Source of the DNA: Chryseobacterium turcicum
GTDB lineage: Bacteria > Bacteroidota > Bacteroidia > Flavobacteriales > Weeksellaceae
Reading direction: 5' to 3'
Length of the DNA: 64,000 nt
Assembly (NCBI RefSeq): GCF_021010565.1
Contig: NZ_JAJNAY010000001.1
Span: 186,001-250,000, forward strand
The notes under the pieces were generated by a model. The model was not told the DNA's origin. It saw only the letters and a program-made list of their open reading frames with translations, and searched no databases. This document shows, one piece after another, positions 27,468-36,409 of this stretch; the stretch's first letter is position 1; each line of letters starts with the position of its first letter. The translations under genes were made by a program, and so were the position numbers.

Positions 27468-27490
27468 CGTAGATTCTTATTAAAATTGCT

Positions 27491-27498
27491 TACTTTTG
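27491..27498 (+). promoter_or_regulatory. -7 promoter element of tdk
   Basis: TACTTTTG matches the Bacteroidetes TAnnTTTG -7 consensus, 29 bases before the tdk start. No clear -33 TTTG at the usual distance. Confidence 0.4.
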
Positions 27499-27527
27499 AT
27501 GTTAAAATATTACGGCTAATTTAACAA

Positions 27528-28118
27528 ATGTTTTTAGAAAATACAATTAATCATTCCAAACAAAGTGGTTGGATGGAAGTTATTTGTGGCTCAATGTTTT
27601 CCGGAAAAACCGAAGAGTTGATCCGAAGACTGAGGAGGGCAGAAATGGCGGGGCAAAATGTGGAAATTTTTAAACCTAAAACCGATACGAGATATTCTGA
27701 TGAAGATGTCGTTTCGCACAACAAAAACAAGATTCGCAGTACTGCGGTAGAAAACCCTAATGAAATTATTTTATTGGGGTCAAATTGTGATGTAGTGGGA
27801 ATAGATGAAGCTCAGTTTTTTGACGAAAGCATTGTAGATATTGCCAATCAGTTGGCAAATAGCGGAATTCGTGTGGTCATCGCAGGGTTAGATATGGATT
27901 TTCTGGGACGACCTTTCGGGCCAATGCCTCATTTGATGGCAACGGCTGAATACGTTACCAAAGTGCATGCAATTTGCAGAAGAACAGGAAATCTCGCCAA
28001 TTACTCAATGAGAACTTCTGAAGGAAAAAATTTGGTAGAACTCGGAGAAACAGAATCTTATGATGCGGTAAGCCGAAGAGTTTTTGTGGATGAAGTGTTA
28101 AACAAAAAAGATAATTAA
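27528..28118 (+). CDS. tdk: Thymidine kinase, type II
   Basis: A 196-residue enzyme that phosphorylates thymidine to dTMP with ATP (pyrimidine salvage). The P-loop is in CGSMFSGKTEELIRRLRR, the catalytic/Mg site in GIDEAQFFDE, and the lasso region contains RTSEGKNLVELGETESYDAV. Type II kinases usually bind structural zinc through two cysteine pairs. Here only one of those cysteines is visible (HAICRRTGN; CRRT instead of CxxC), and the second pair is replaced by SRRVF, so the zinc site appears lost. It is monocistronic, followed by murF-alr after 60 bases. Confidence 0.94.
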   Translation: MFLENTINHSKQSGWMEVICGSMFSGKTEELIRRLRRAEMAGQNVEIFKPKTDTRYSDEDVVSHNKNKIRSTAVENPNEIILLGSNCDVVGIDEAQFFDESIVDIANQLANSGIRVVIAGLDMDFLGRPFGPMPHLMATAEYVTKVHAICRRTGNLANYSMRTSEGKNLVELGETESYDAVSRRVFVDEVLNKKDN

Positions 28119-28178
28119 GTATATTAGATTTTTAGAATTCAGTAATAAAATTTGAATTAATAAGGAGAAAAGGCACCA

Positions 28179-30626
28179 ATGAACTATACAGTAAATCAAA
28201 TTGCAGAAATCACCAATGCTAAAGTTATTGGTGAGGGAGAATTATTAATCAAAAATATCGCTTTTGATAGCAGAATTATTTATTCTACTAAAAATGCTGC
28301 GTTCATTGCCATCAACACTCCAAAAAATTCTGGGGAAAAATTTATTGAATCGGCAATTGACAGAGGAATCAATGTTATTATTTCTGAACATCACTATGCT
28401 CAGTTTGAAAATGTAACCTGGATTATTATTGAAAATTCAGTAGAATTTCTTCAAAAATTAGCACAATATCATTTCAAAAATTCTTCTATAAAATCTATTG
28501 GAATTACGGGAAGTAATGGAAAAACTATTTTAAAAGAATGGCTTTATCAATGTCTTTGGAATGAGTTTCCGACCGTAAAAAGCCCTAAAAGTTTTAATTC
28601 TCAAATTGGTTTACCCCTTTCTTTGCTTCAAATAAGTAATGCTCACGAGCTAGGCATTTTTGAAGTCGGTATTTCTAAACCAGATGAAATGATTAACCTG
28701 GAAAATATTTTTCAGCCTCAAATTGGCTTACTGACCCATATAGGAACTGCACATCTTGCCAATTTCAAATCTGAAGAAGAACTAATTGATGAAAAAATAC
28801 AGCTTTTCAAAGATTCTGAAGTCATTATTTACAACGGTGATAATACTTTGGTTGACAAAAAATTAAACGATTTATATTCAAGTAAAAAATTAATTTCTTA
28901 CGGGCTTTCAGATTCTAATCAGGTTTACTTTAAAAATAGCATCTCAAAAGATGAAAAGTTTACCATTCAATACTTCAATGAAGAAATTTCCTTTCCTGTT
29001 CATCAAAGAGATGAAGCGACTTTAACGAATGTTTTAGCGCTGATAACTATTTTGAAGGAATTAGGTATAGAAAATCAAAATATCATAGAAAAAATCAATG
29101 CTTTGAAATCTGTCGAAATGAGACTTGAAGCGATTGAAGGAATTAAAAACAATATTGTCATTAATGATTCTTTTAATCTAGATTTAGACTCTCTTAAGAC
29201 TGCCCTTCAATTTTTAAATGAATATAAAAAACCTAAAAAATCTTTGGTTCTAACCGATATTGTCGGTGTTAATTCAAATTCACAAGAGTTGTATGAAGAA
29301 GTTTCAGAATTGGTTAATGAGCAAAAATTTGATTCTGTTTTCCTAATTGGTGACGAAATATCAAGATTTAGTGATTTATTTAAATCTAAAACTCATACTT
29401 TCATTAATACTCAGGAGTTAATTGACAGTAAATATCTTACAGAAATCGAAAATCAAATCATACTTCTCAAAGGAGCAAGAAAATTTGAGATTGAAAAAAT
29501 CAAAGATGTACTTGAGCTTAGAAAACATGATACGGTTTTAGAAATCAATCTTAATGCACTTTTGCATAACATTAATTATCATAAATCTTTACTTAAACCA
29601 GCCACAAAAATGATGGCAATGGTAAAAGCAAACTCTTATGGATTAGGAAGTTATGAGATTTCAGAATTTTTACAGCATCATCATATTGATTATCTGGGCG
29701 TTGCTTTTGTGGATGAAGGGGTTGAGCTTCGAAAAAAAGGAATTACTGTTCCTATTGTTGTGATGAATCCTGAACAACACAGCTATGAGACCGTGATTCA
29801 ATATAATTTAGAACCGGAAATATACAGTTTTCGTGTTTTAGAATTATTTTATGAAGCTCTTCAAAAGTCAGGGTATGATAAAAACTACCCTATTCATATT
29901 AAGCTGGAAACAGGAATGCATCGTCTTGGTTTTAAAGATTTTGAATTAGATGATTTAATTGAAATTTTAAATAAAACAACCCTAAAAGTTCAAAGTGTTT
30001 TCAGTCATCTTTCATCTTCTGATATGCCGACTGAGAAAGAATTTACTTTACATCAGCTGGAAACTTTTGAGAAAAACTCATCGTACTTAATTAAAAAATT
30101 AGGATACACTCCTATTCGACATATTCTCAATTCTTCAGGAATTACAAATTATACTCACCATCAATATGACATGGTAAGAATTGGGATAGGAATGCTTGGA
30201 GAATCACCTAATAACGAAATACAAAAACAGCTACATTCTGTGGTAAGCTTTAAAACGGTAATCTCACAAATTTCTTTAGTAGAAAATGGAGAATCTGTAG
30301 GATACAGCAGAAGATTTAAAGCAAATCATCCTACTAAAATAGCTACAATTCCCGTGGGTTATGCAGATGGAATTCCTAGATTAATAGGAAACCAAATCGG
30401 AAGCGTAGGTGTAAATAAAACTTTAGCTCCTATTGTGGGAAGCATTTGTATGGATATGATGATGATTAATGTAGACCATATTCCCAATGTAAAAGAAGGT
30501 GATAAAGTGACCGTTTTCAATGCAAAACCAAGTCTTAAAGAATTTGCAGACTATTGCAAAACCATAACTTATGAAGTATTAACCTCCATTTCACCACGTG
30601 TAAAACGGATTTATATAAAAGATTAA
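28179..30626 (+). CDS. murF: Bifunctional UDP-MurNAc-tripeptide:D-Ala-D-Ala ligase / alanine racemase
   Basis: An 815-residue fusion typical of Bacteroidetes. Residues ~1-440 are MurF: an N-terminal domain, ATP loop GITGSNGKTILKEWL, KSPKSFNSQIGLPLSLLQ, the GIFEVGISKPDEM block and NDSFNLDLDSLKTAL. Residues ~450-815 are alanine racemase: the PLP lysine in MMAMVKANSYGLG, HIKLETGMHRLGF, VRIGIGMLG, the catalytic tyrosine in VGYSRRFKA, VGYADGIPR and GSICMDMMMINV. It supplies D-alanine and adds D-Ala-D-Ala to the peptidoglycan precursor. An AAGGAG at 28163-28168, 11 bases before the ATG, is an unusually good Shine-Dalgarno for this phylum. The patatin gene starts two bases after its stop. Confidence 0.95.
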   Translation: MNYTVNQIAEITNAKVIGEGELLIKNIAFDSRIIYSTKNAAFIAINTPKNSGEKFIESAIDRGINVIISEHHYAQFENVTWIIIENSVEFLQKLAQYHFKNSSIKSIGITGSNGKTILKEWLYQCLWNEFPTVKSPKSFNSQIGLPLSLLQISNAHELGIFEVGISKPDEMINLENIFQPQIGLLTHIGTAHLANFKSEEELIDEKIQLFKDSEVIIYNGDNTLVDKKLNDLYSSKKLISYGLSDSNQVYFKNSISKDEKFTIQYFNEEISFPVHQRDEATLTNVLALITILKELGIENQNIIEKINALKSVEMRLEAIEGIKNNIVINDSFNLDLDSLKTALQFLNEYKKPKKSLVLTDIVGVNSNSQELYEEVSELVNEQKFDSVFLIGDEISRFSDLFKSKTHTFINTQELIDSKYLTEIENQIILLKGARKFEIEKIKDVLELRKHDTVLEINLNALLHNINYHKSLLKPATKMMAMVKANSYGLGSYEISEFLQHHHIDYLGVAFVDEGVELRKKGITVPIVVMNPEQHSYETVIQYNLEPEIYSFRVLELFYEALQKSGYDKNYPIHIKLETGMHRLGFKDFELDDLIEILNKTTLKVQSVFSHLSSSDMPTEKEFTLHQLETFEKNSSYLIKKLGYTPIRHILNSSGITNYTHHQYDMVRIGIGMLGESPNNEIQKQLHSVVSFKTVISQISLVENGESVGYSRRFKANHPTKIATIPVGYADGIPRLIGNQIGSVGVNKTLAPIVGSICMDMMMINVDHIPNVKEGDKVTVFNAKPSLKEFADYCKTITYEVLTSISPRVKRIYIKD

Positions 30627-30628
30627 CT

Positions 30629-32785
30629 ATGAGAAAACTCCTCACTTTTCTATTCGCATTTCAAATGCTTTTGATACAGTCTCAGGTAAAGAAAGATTTG
30701 GTGATTCCCAAAAATCCTAGAATAGGACTTTCACTTGCAGGTGGTGGAGCGAAAGGTTTTTCACATGTAGGAGTTCTCAAAGTATTAGATTCTTTAGGCG
30801 TAAAAGTAGATTATATCTCGGGCACAAGTATGGGTGCTATCGTTGGAGGTTTATACGCTTCCGGATATTCTGGTAAAGAGATTGAAAAAATAGTAATGGA
30901 TACCGATTTCTATTCATTAATCAGAGATCCTAAATCAAGAAAAGAAAGTACTTTTTTTAATAAATCTGTCGACAAATATCTTTTTTCTATTCCTTTAAAA
31001 AACGGGAAAATAACCCTTCCCTCTTCTATCAGTTCGGGGCAAAAGAATGTTTATCTTTTGAAAGAGCTTTTTAAAAATGTTTCCAACGTCAATGATTTTT
31101 CAAAACTTCCTATTCCATTTATGTGTGTTGCCACCAATCTCGAAAGTGGAAATATGCAGATTTTGGAAAGTGGTGATTTGGTACAATCGATTATGGCAAG
31201 TTCTGCCTTTCCATCATTAATGGATCCTGTGAAAATTGGAGACAGCATTTATATCGACGGAGCGATGACTGTTAATTATCCTTCAAAACCTTTAAAAGAT
31301 AAAGGAATTGATATCGTAATTGGAGTCGATTTAAATCAAGATTTATCTAAGAGAGAAGATTTGAATAATATCATTTCTATTTTGAATCAGGTCATAGATT
31401 TCGGCATTCAGAAAGATACAAGAAGACAGTATAAATATACTGATATCAATATAAAACCTAACCTTACCGGAATGACTGCTACAAGCTACGACGACAAGAA
31501 AAAAATTCTTGATAGCGGCTATGTAGAAGGATTAAAATATGCTGCGGTATTAGACCAACTACCAAAACGGGAATTTGACCGCCTAAGACAAGCTGTAAAC
31601 CCTATATATTCTAACGTCTACAAGATTGACAGTATATCGATTGATGGTGGTAAAATATACGGTAAAAACTATGTTCTCGGTAAAATGGGTCTTCGTCTAC
31701 CATCGATGCAAACGTATGGAAGCATAAACAAAGGTTTAGACAAATTAGTTGCCACCAACAACTACCGCTTTATCAATTATGACATCGTTACCGAAAATAA
31801 TTTTAACTATTTGAAATTATATGTCACCGAAGATGATGCCCGACATTTTCTGAAACTAGGACTTCATTATGACGAAATTTTCAAAACCGGACTTCTACTC
31901 AACTATTCAGCCAAAAGGCTTTTATTCAAAAATTCAACCCTTTCTTTAGATGTCATTGTAGGAGATAAACCGAGATATTATTTTAACTATTTTATAGACA
32001 ACGGGTATATTCCTGGCTTTGGTATTTACTCTTCGGGAATGAGTTTTGATTTAAAAAACAATTTAAACATAAATACAGACAAATGGGAATGGCTCCGCAA
32101 TGAAGTCTACATTCAATCGGTATGGAAAGATAAATTTGCAATCGGAACAGGAATGAGCCATGACTATTTCGAAGCAGAAATTAATGGCTTAAATAAACGC
32201 TACAACCGCTTCCTAAATCCTTATGTATTTCTAAAAAGCGATACTCAAAATGATAGAGATTTTCCTACAAAAGGGTTCTACCTTAACGCTGAAGGAAAAG
32301 TTATTGATTTATTAAAATCTGAAGTTGACAAGAGGCTCATTCAGGTAAAAGCTGATCTAAGAATTAATCTTCCGATTACAAAACAATTAAGTTACCACCT
32401 CAATCTTTATGGAGGAATTACCATTGGTGAAAATCTTCCAGAATATTATCAATACAGATTAGGAGGAATGTTTGAACAGAATATCATCAATTTCAAAAAT
32501 TTTTCAGGATTTTATTTTGCACAGCTTAATACCAATAATGTAGTTTCAGTTTCAAATGATTTACAATTTAAATTTTATAAAAACTTATTTTTGAGCGGAA
32601 ATTTTTCTTTCGCCAATCTTTCAGACGACATCAGTTTTGAAGATGCTGTAAAAGTAAATTACAGTTCAGTAGGAGCAACTTTAGGATATAAATCTCCGTT
32701 TGGACAAATAAAACTAAACTTCAGTCATTCATTAAAAAATAACCAAAAAGGCATATTCAGTGTTATATTAGGGCACTGGTTTTAA
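30629..32785 (+). CDS. Patatin-like phospholipase with C-terminal outer-membrane barrel domain
   Basis: A 718-residue protein with a signal peptide (LLTFLFAFQMLLIQSQ). The patatin domain (residues ~30-250) has the oxyanion motif LSLAGGGAKGFSHVGVL, the nucleophile elbow ISGTSMGAIVGGLYASG (GxSxG) and the catalytic aspartate in YIDGAMTVNYPSK. After a linker and one POTRA-like segment (~325-400), a C-terminal barrel related to Omp85/BamA follows, ending in GVFSVILGHWF-like aromatic strands. This resembles the PlpD-type autosecreted lipases, in which the barrel exports or anchors the enzyme. It lies between murF-alr and ybeY with very short gaps. Confidence 0.9.
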   Translation: MRKLLTFLFAFQMLLIQSQVKKDLVIPKNPRIGLSLAGGGAKGFSHVGVLKVLDSLGVKVDYISGTSMGAIVGGLYASGYSGKEIEKIVMDTDFYSLIRDPKSRKESTFFNKSVDKYLFSIPLKNGKITLPSSISSGQKNVYLLKELFKNVSNVNDFSKLPIPFMCVATNLESGNMQILESGDLVQSIMASSAFPSLMDPVKIGDSIYIDGAMTVNYPSKPLKDKGIDIVIGVDLNQDLSKREDLNNIISILNQVIDFGIQKDTRRQYKYTDINIKPNLTGMTATSYDDKKKILDSGYVEGLKYAAVLDQLPKREFDRLRQAVNPIYSNVYKIDSISIDGGKIYGKNYVLGKMGLRLPSMQTYGSINKGLDKLVATNNYRFINYDIVTENNFNYLKLYVTEDDARHFLKLGLHYDEIFKTGLLLNYSAKRLLFKNSTLSLDVIVGDKPRYYFNYFIDNGYIPGFGIYSSGMSFDLKNNLNINTDKWEWLRNEVYIQSVWKDKFAIGTGMSHDYFEAEINGLNKRYNRFLNPYVFLKSDTQNDRDFPTKGFYLNAEGKVIDLLKSEVDKRLIQVKADLRINLPITKQLSYHLNLYGGITIGENLPEYYQYRLGGMFEQNIINFKNFSGFYFAQLNTNNVVSVSNDLQFKFYKNLFLSGNFSFANLSDDISFEDAVKVNYSSVGATLGYKSPFGQIKLNFSHSLKNNQKGIFSVILGHWF

Positions 32786-32790
32786 AAAAA

Positions 32791-33198
32791 ATGATACAAT
32801 TCTTTTACGAAAATTTACCCGAGTCGGTAAATACAGAATACACAACTTGGCTGGAAGACATCATTCTTTCAGAAGGCAAAAAATTGGGAGAAATCAATTA
32901 TATTTTTTGTGACGACGAATATTTATTAAAAGTCAACCAAGATTATCTACAGCACGATTACTACACAGACATCATCACTTTCGACTATGTGAAAGGCAAA
33001 ACAATAAGCGGAGAGATTTTCGTATCTTTGCAGCGCATTTTAGATAATGCTTCTACTCTATCCAAAAATTATGAAGAAGAACTCAGAAGAGTCTTAGCCC
33101 ATGGCATTCTTCATCTTTCTGGATATAAGGATAAAACCGAGGAAGAAGAACAGCTAATGCGAGACAAAGAAGATTTTTATATTGCAAAATATAATTAA
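32791..33198 (+). CDS. ybeY: Endoribonuclease/rRNA maturation factor YbeY
   Basis: A 135-residue metalloprotein for 16S rRNA 3'-end maturation and ribosome quality control. The features are CDDEYLLKVNQDYLQHDYYTDIITFDY (substrate side) and the zinc motif HGILHLSGYKDKTEEEE. The canonical HGxLHLxGYDH has a third histidine; here that position is occupied by lysine/aspartate (GYKDKT), as I recall for other Bacteroidetes homologues. It starts five bases after the patatin gene and is separated from mnmG by a repeat-containing spacer. Confidence 0.93.
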   Translation: MIQFFYENLPESVNTEYTTWLEDIILSEGKKLGEINYIFCDDEYLLKVNQDYLQHDYYTDIITFDYVKGKTISGEIFVSLQRILDNASTLSKNYEEELRRVLAHGILHLSGYKDKTEEEEQLMRDKEDFYIAKYN

Positions 33199-33205
33199 AT
33201 CTTTT

Positions 33206-33327
33206 TAGAGCTTATTCCCGCTCTCCGCACTCGCTATTTTCTTTTTTCAAAGAAAATGAGCTCAAACAAATGCTGCGATCGGGGCTAAAAACAAACCCCA
33301 TTACAAGCAATTTTAGCTTGCTAATTT
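33206..33327. repeat. Dispersed intergenic repeat (GAGCTTATTCCCGCTCTCCGC type)
   Basis: The spacer between ybeY and mnmG carries GAGCTTATTCCCGCTCTCCG, then ...TTTTTTCAAAGAAAATGAGCTC... and GCGATCGGGGCTAAAAAC. From memory this resembles a repeat type scattered in Flavobacteriaceae spacers (TTCCCGCT...TCGGGGCTA). Only one copy is in the window, so a genome search is needed to confirm. Confidence 0.4.
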
Positions 33328-33333
33328 AAATAA

Positions 33334-33349
33334 TGTTTCACGTGAAACA
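33334..33349. promoter_or_regulatory. parS-type centromere site, copy 1
   Basis: TGTTTCACGTGAAACA, a perfect 16-bp palindrome identical to the widely conserved ParB-binding parS consensus; with flanks it extends to 20 bp (AATG...CATT). It lies 46 bases before the mnmG start. A second identical site follows mnmG at 35267. Confidence 0.88.
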
Positions 33350-33395
33350 TTTATACAAAAGATTAAAATTTAAGGCTTAAAACAAGCAATAAAAT

Positions 33396-35258
33396 ATGAT
33401 TTCAGAAATATATGATGTAATTGTAGTCGGGGCAGGTCACGCAGGTTGTGAAGCTGCTGCTGCTGCTGCCAATTTAGGTTCAAAAACTTTATTGGTTACA
33501 ATGAATATGCAAACCATTGGGCAAATGAGTTGCAACCCGGCAATGGGAGGAATTGCCAAAGGACAAATCGTAAGAGAAATAGATGCGATGGGTGGTTATT
33601 CAGGAATTATTGCAGACAAATCTGCAATTCAATTTAAGATGCTTAACCTATCAAAAGGTCCCGCAATGTGGTCTCCAAGAACACAAAATGACAGAATGCT
33701 TTTTGCAGAAGAATGGCGTTTCGCATTAGAAAATACACCAAATCTTGATTTCTTTCAGGATATGGTAAAAAGTTTAATTATAGAAAATAATAAAGCAGTT
33801 GGTGTGGTAACTTCTTTAGGAATTGAAATCAGATCCAAATCTGTTGTATTAACAAACGGTACTTTTCTAAATGGTTTAATTCATGTTGGAGATAAACAAT
33901 TAGGAGGTGGAAGAATGGGTGAGCCAAGAGCTTTTGGTATCACCGAACAATTGGTTTCTTTAGGTTTCGAAGCTGGAAGAATGAAAACCGGTACTCCACC
34001 GAGAGTAGATGGAAGAAGTCTCGATTATTCTAAAATGGAAGAACAAAGAGGAGATCTAAATCCTCAAAAATTCAGCTACTTAGACAGCCCTAAGTTAACC
34101 AAACAATTAAGCTGTCATATCGTTTATACCAATGAAGCAGTACACGATATTTTACGTGAAGGTTTTGATAGAAGCCCAATGTTCAATGGTACAATTCAAA
34201 GTTTAGGACCTAGATATTGCCCGAGTATTGAAGATAAAATAAATCGTTTTGCAGAAAGAAACAGACATCAACTATTCGTAGAACCAGAAGGATGGAAAAC
34301 TGTAGAAATCTATGTAAATGGTTTTAGTTCTTCTCTTCCGGAAGATATACAAATCAAAGCAATGAAGCATATTCCAGGATTTGAAAATGTAAAAGTATTC
34401 AGACCAGGCTATGCTATTGAATATGATTACTTCCCTCCTACTCAATTAAAGCATACTTTAGAAACAAAATTAATTGATCATTTATATTTTGCAGGTCAGA
34501 TAAACGGTACAACCGGTTATGAAGAAGCTGCAGGACAAGGCTTAATGGCTGGTATTAACGCACACAATAAAGTTCATGAAAAAGATGAATTTATCCTTAA
34601 CAGAGATGAAGCATATATTGGTGTCTTAATAGATGATTTAATTACAAAAGGTACTGAGGAACCTTATAGAATGTTTACCTCAAGAGCCGAATATAGACTT
34701 CTTTTAAGACAAGATAATGCAGATATTAGATTAACTGAAAAAGCATATCACTTAGGTTTAGCAAAAGAAGAAAGATTAAAAAGAGTTGAAGAGAAAATAG
34801 CTAAAAGTCAGGAACTTGAAACCTTTTTACGAGAAACTTCTTTAAAGCCTGGAATCATTAATCCTATTCTTGAAAGCATGGAAAGTAATCCTGTAGATCA
34901 AGCATACAGAGCATCACAATTCCTTACAAGGCCCAATATTACGCTAGAAAAACTAGATGAAATTGATACAATTAAAGAATTTACTTCAAAATATAATGAC
35001 GAAGTAAGGGAACAAGCCGAAGTAAACATTAAGTATAAAGGCTATATCGAAAAGGAAAAAGAAAACGTTGCAAAGCTTAATCGCTTAGAAAATGTAAAGA
35101 TTCCTGAAGATTTCGATTATTTGAAGATATCAAGTTTATCTGCAGAAGCTAAACAAAAAATGAATAATGTGAGACCAAAAACGGTAGCACAAGCCGGAAG
35201 AATAAGTGGCGTCTCACCAGCCGATATCAACGTTTTACTAATCTATTTAGGGCGTTAA
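33396..35258 (+). CDS. mnmG: tRNA uridine-5-carboxymethylaminomethyl(34) synthesis enzyme MnmG
   Basis: A 620-residue FAD enzyme that, with MnmE, installs the cmnm5 group on wobble U34 of tRNA. The FAD motif DVIVVGAGHAGCEAA is at the N-terminus. The signature GQMSCNPAMGGIAKGQ..REIDAMGG, the GGGRMGEP block and the flavin/catalytic cysteine in CHIVYTNEAVHDILR and PRYCPSIEDKI are all present. The C-terminal MnmE- and tRNA-binding helices end with ISGVSPADINVLLIYLGR. The length matches E. coli MnmG (629). parS palindromes lie immediately on both sides. In many bacteria mnmG/gidA lies near oriC. Confidence 0.97.
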   Translation: MISEIYDVIVVGAGHAGCEAAAAAANLGSKTLLVTMNMQTIGQMSCNPAMGGIAKGQIVREIDAMGGYSGIIADKSAIQFKMLNLSKGPAMWSPRTQNDRMLFAEEWRFALENTPNLDFFQDMVKSLIIENNKAVGVVTSLGIEIRSKSVVLTNGTFLNGLIHVGDKQLGGGRMGEPRAFGITEQLVSLGFEAGRMKTGTPPRVDGRSLDYSKMEEQRGDLNPQKFSYLDSPKLTKQLSCHIVYTNEAVHDILREGFDRSPMFNGTIQSLGPRYCPSIEDKINRFAERNRHQLFVEPEGWKTVEIYVNGFSSSLPEDIQIKAMKHIPGFENVKVFRPGYAIEYDYFPPTQLKHTLETKLIDHLYFAGQINGTTGYEEAAGQGLMAGINAHNKVHEKDEFILNRDEAYIGVLIDDLITKGTEEPYRMFTSRAEYRLLLRQDNADIRLTEKAYHLGLAKEERLKRVEEKIAKSQELETFLRETSLKPGIINPILESMESNPVDQAYRASQFLTRPNITLEKLDEIDTIKEFTSKYNDEVREQAEVNIKYKGYIEKEKENVAKLNRLENVKIPEDFDYLKISSLSAEAKQKMNNVRPKTVAQAGRISGVSPADINVLLIYLGR

Positions 35259-35266
35259 ATACAAAA

Positions 35267-35282
35267 TGTTTCACGTGAAACA
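35267..35282. promoter_or_regulatory. parS-type centromere site, copy 2
   Basis: TGTTTCACGTGAAACA again, here within a 22-bp perfect palindrome (AAATG...CATTT), eight bases after the mnmG stop. Two perfect copies 1.9 kb apart are very unlikely by chance in AT-rich DNA. Confidence 0.88.
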
Positions 35283-35299
35283 TTTATAAAATAAAAGCG

Positions 35300-35355
35300 A
35301 AAATTAAGGTATTTATGAGCTTATTTCAAAACTCAGAATACCTTAATTTTTAATT
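35300..35355 (+). terminator. Terminator after mnmG
   Basis: A perfect 14-bp stem AAAATTAAGGTATT / AATACCTTAATTTT (35300-35313, 35337-35350). It has an inner TGAG/CTCA pairing in the loop, followed by T-rich sequence. Confidence 0.7.
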
Positions 35356-35372
35356 TAAAAGAATATAACTCA

Positions 35373-36194
35373 ATGAAAATAAAAGATTATTTTCTTACTC
35401 AGGAAATATTTGAAATAAAAGAAACAGAGACAAAGGGAGTTTTCAAAACCTCCCCTATTCCATCGAATATTTCTAAATATTATGAAAGTGAAGATTACAT
35501 TTCTCATCATCAAGATTCAGGAAGTTTAAAGGAAAAATTGTATAAATTTTTACAGTCTTTCAATTTACAATATAAAAAAACAATTCTTTTAGACAGAATT
35601 AAGAAAGGATCAAAAGTATTAGATTACGGTTGTGGAGCCGGAGAGTTTGTAAAATATATTGAAAACGATTTTGAAACTTTTGGCTTTGAACCAGATGCAG
35701 ATGCTAGAAAAGCTGTAAAAGATAAAATTTCAAAAGCTACAATCCTGGATAATATCAATACAATTGAAGATTATAGTTTAGATGCAATTACACTTTGGCA
35801 TGTTTTCGAGCACGTGGAAAATCAGGATGAAATGCTCGAAATTTTTAATAGAAAATTAAAAGAAAAAGGATTATTAATAATAGCTGTTCCCAATCCTACT
35901 TCTTACGATGCAAAACATTACAAAGAATATTGGGCTGCATATGATGTACCAAGACATATTTATCATTTCTCCAAAAATGGTATGGAAAATTTAATTTCTA
36001 AAAAACCTAATTGGAAGATGAGAAAAATAAAACCTTTGGTATTAGATGCCTACTACATCTCTATGTTGAGCGAAAAATACAAAAAATCTCCCCTATTTTG
36101 GCTAAAAGCTATCATCTACGGAACGATTTCTAACGTAAAAGCCCTTTTTTCTAATGAATTTTCAAGTTTGATATACATTATCGAAAAAAAGTAG
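35373..36194 (+). CDS. Class I SAM-dependent methyltransferase
   Basis: A 273-residue protein. The N-terminal ~80 residues contain SNISKYYESEDYISHH. The Rossmann methyltransferase core has motif I VLDYGCGAGEFVKYIEN (~92-108), the acidic end of strand 2 in FGFEPDADARK, motif post-I around LDAITLWHVFEHVENQDEML, and GLLIIAVPNPTSYDA. PRHIYHFSKNGM follows. This pattern (WHVFEHV, DVPRHIYHF) matches the Methyltransf_23-like group associated with polysaccharide or small-molecule methylation. The substrate is unknown; there are no glycan genes adjacent. It is followed by a terminator and the 165-bp repeat array. Confidence 0.88.
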   Translation: MKIKDYFLTQEIFEIKETETKGVFKTSPIPSNISKYYESEDYISHHQDSGSLKEKLYKFLQSFNLQYKKTILLDRIKKGSKVLDYGCGAGEFVKYIENDFETFGFEPDADARKAVKDKISKATILDNINTIEDYSLDAITLWHVFEHVENQDEMLEIFNRKLKEKGLLIIAVPNPTSYDAKHYKEYWAAYDVPRHIYHFSKNGMENLISKKPNWKMRKIKPLVLDAYYISMLSEKYKKSPLFWLKAIIYGTISNVKALFSNEFSSLIYIIEKK

Positions 36195-36254
36195 AAAATC
36201 GATTTTTAAGGTGTTTCTTAAGGTCAATTTTCATCAATTTTAGCTTAAAAAAAT

Positions 36255-36290
36255 AAAACTCAGGATAATTTCTTGAGTTTTTATTTTTTT
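36255..36290 (+). terminator. Terminator after the methyltransferase gene
   Basis: AAAACTCA and TGAGTTTT form an 8-bp stem with an 11-base loop, followed by a run of T (TTATTTTTTT). Confidence 0.65.
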
Positions 36291-36409
36291 AAGCCACTCC
36301 CCTACTCTAAAATTTAATTTTATATTTTCAAATAATTCGACTTTTTAAAAAATAAAGATTTCAATTCTAAAAATATTAATAAAATGTTAGTAAATGGTAT
36401 AATTAGTAA

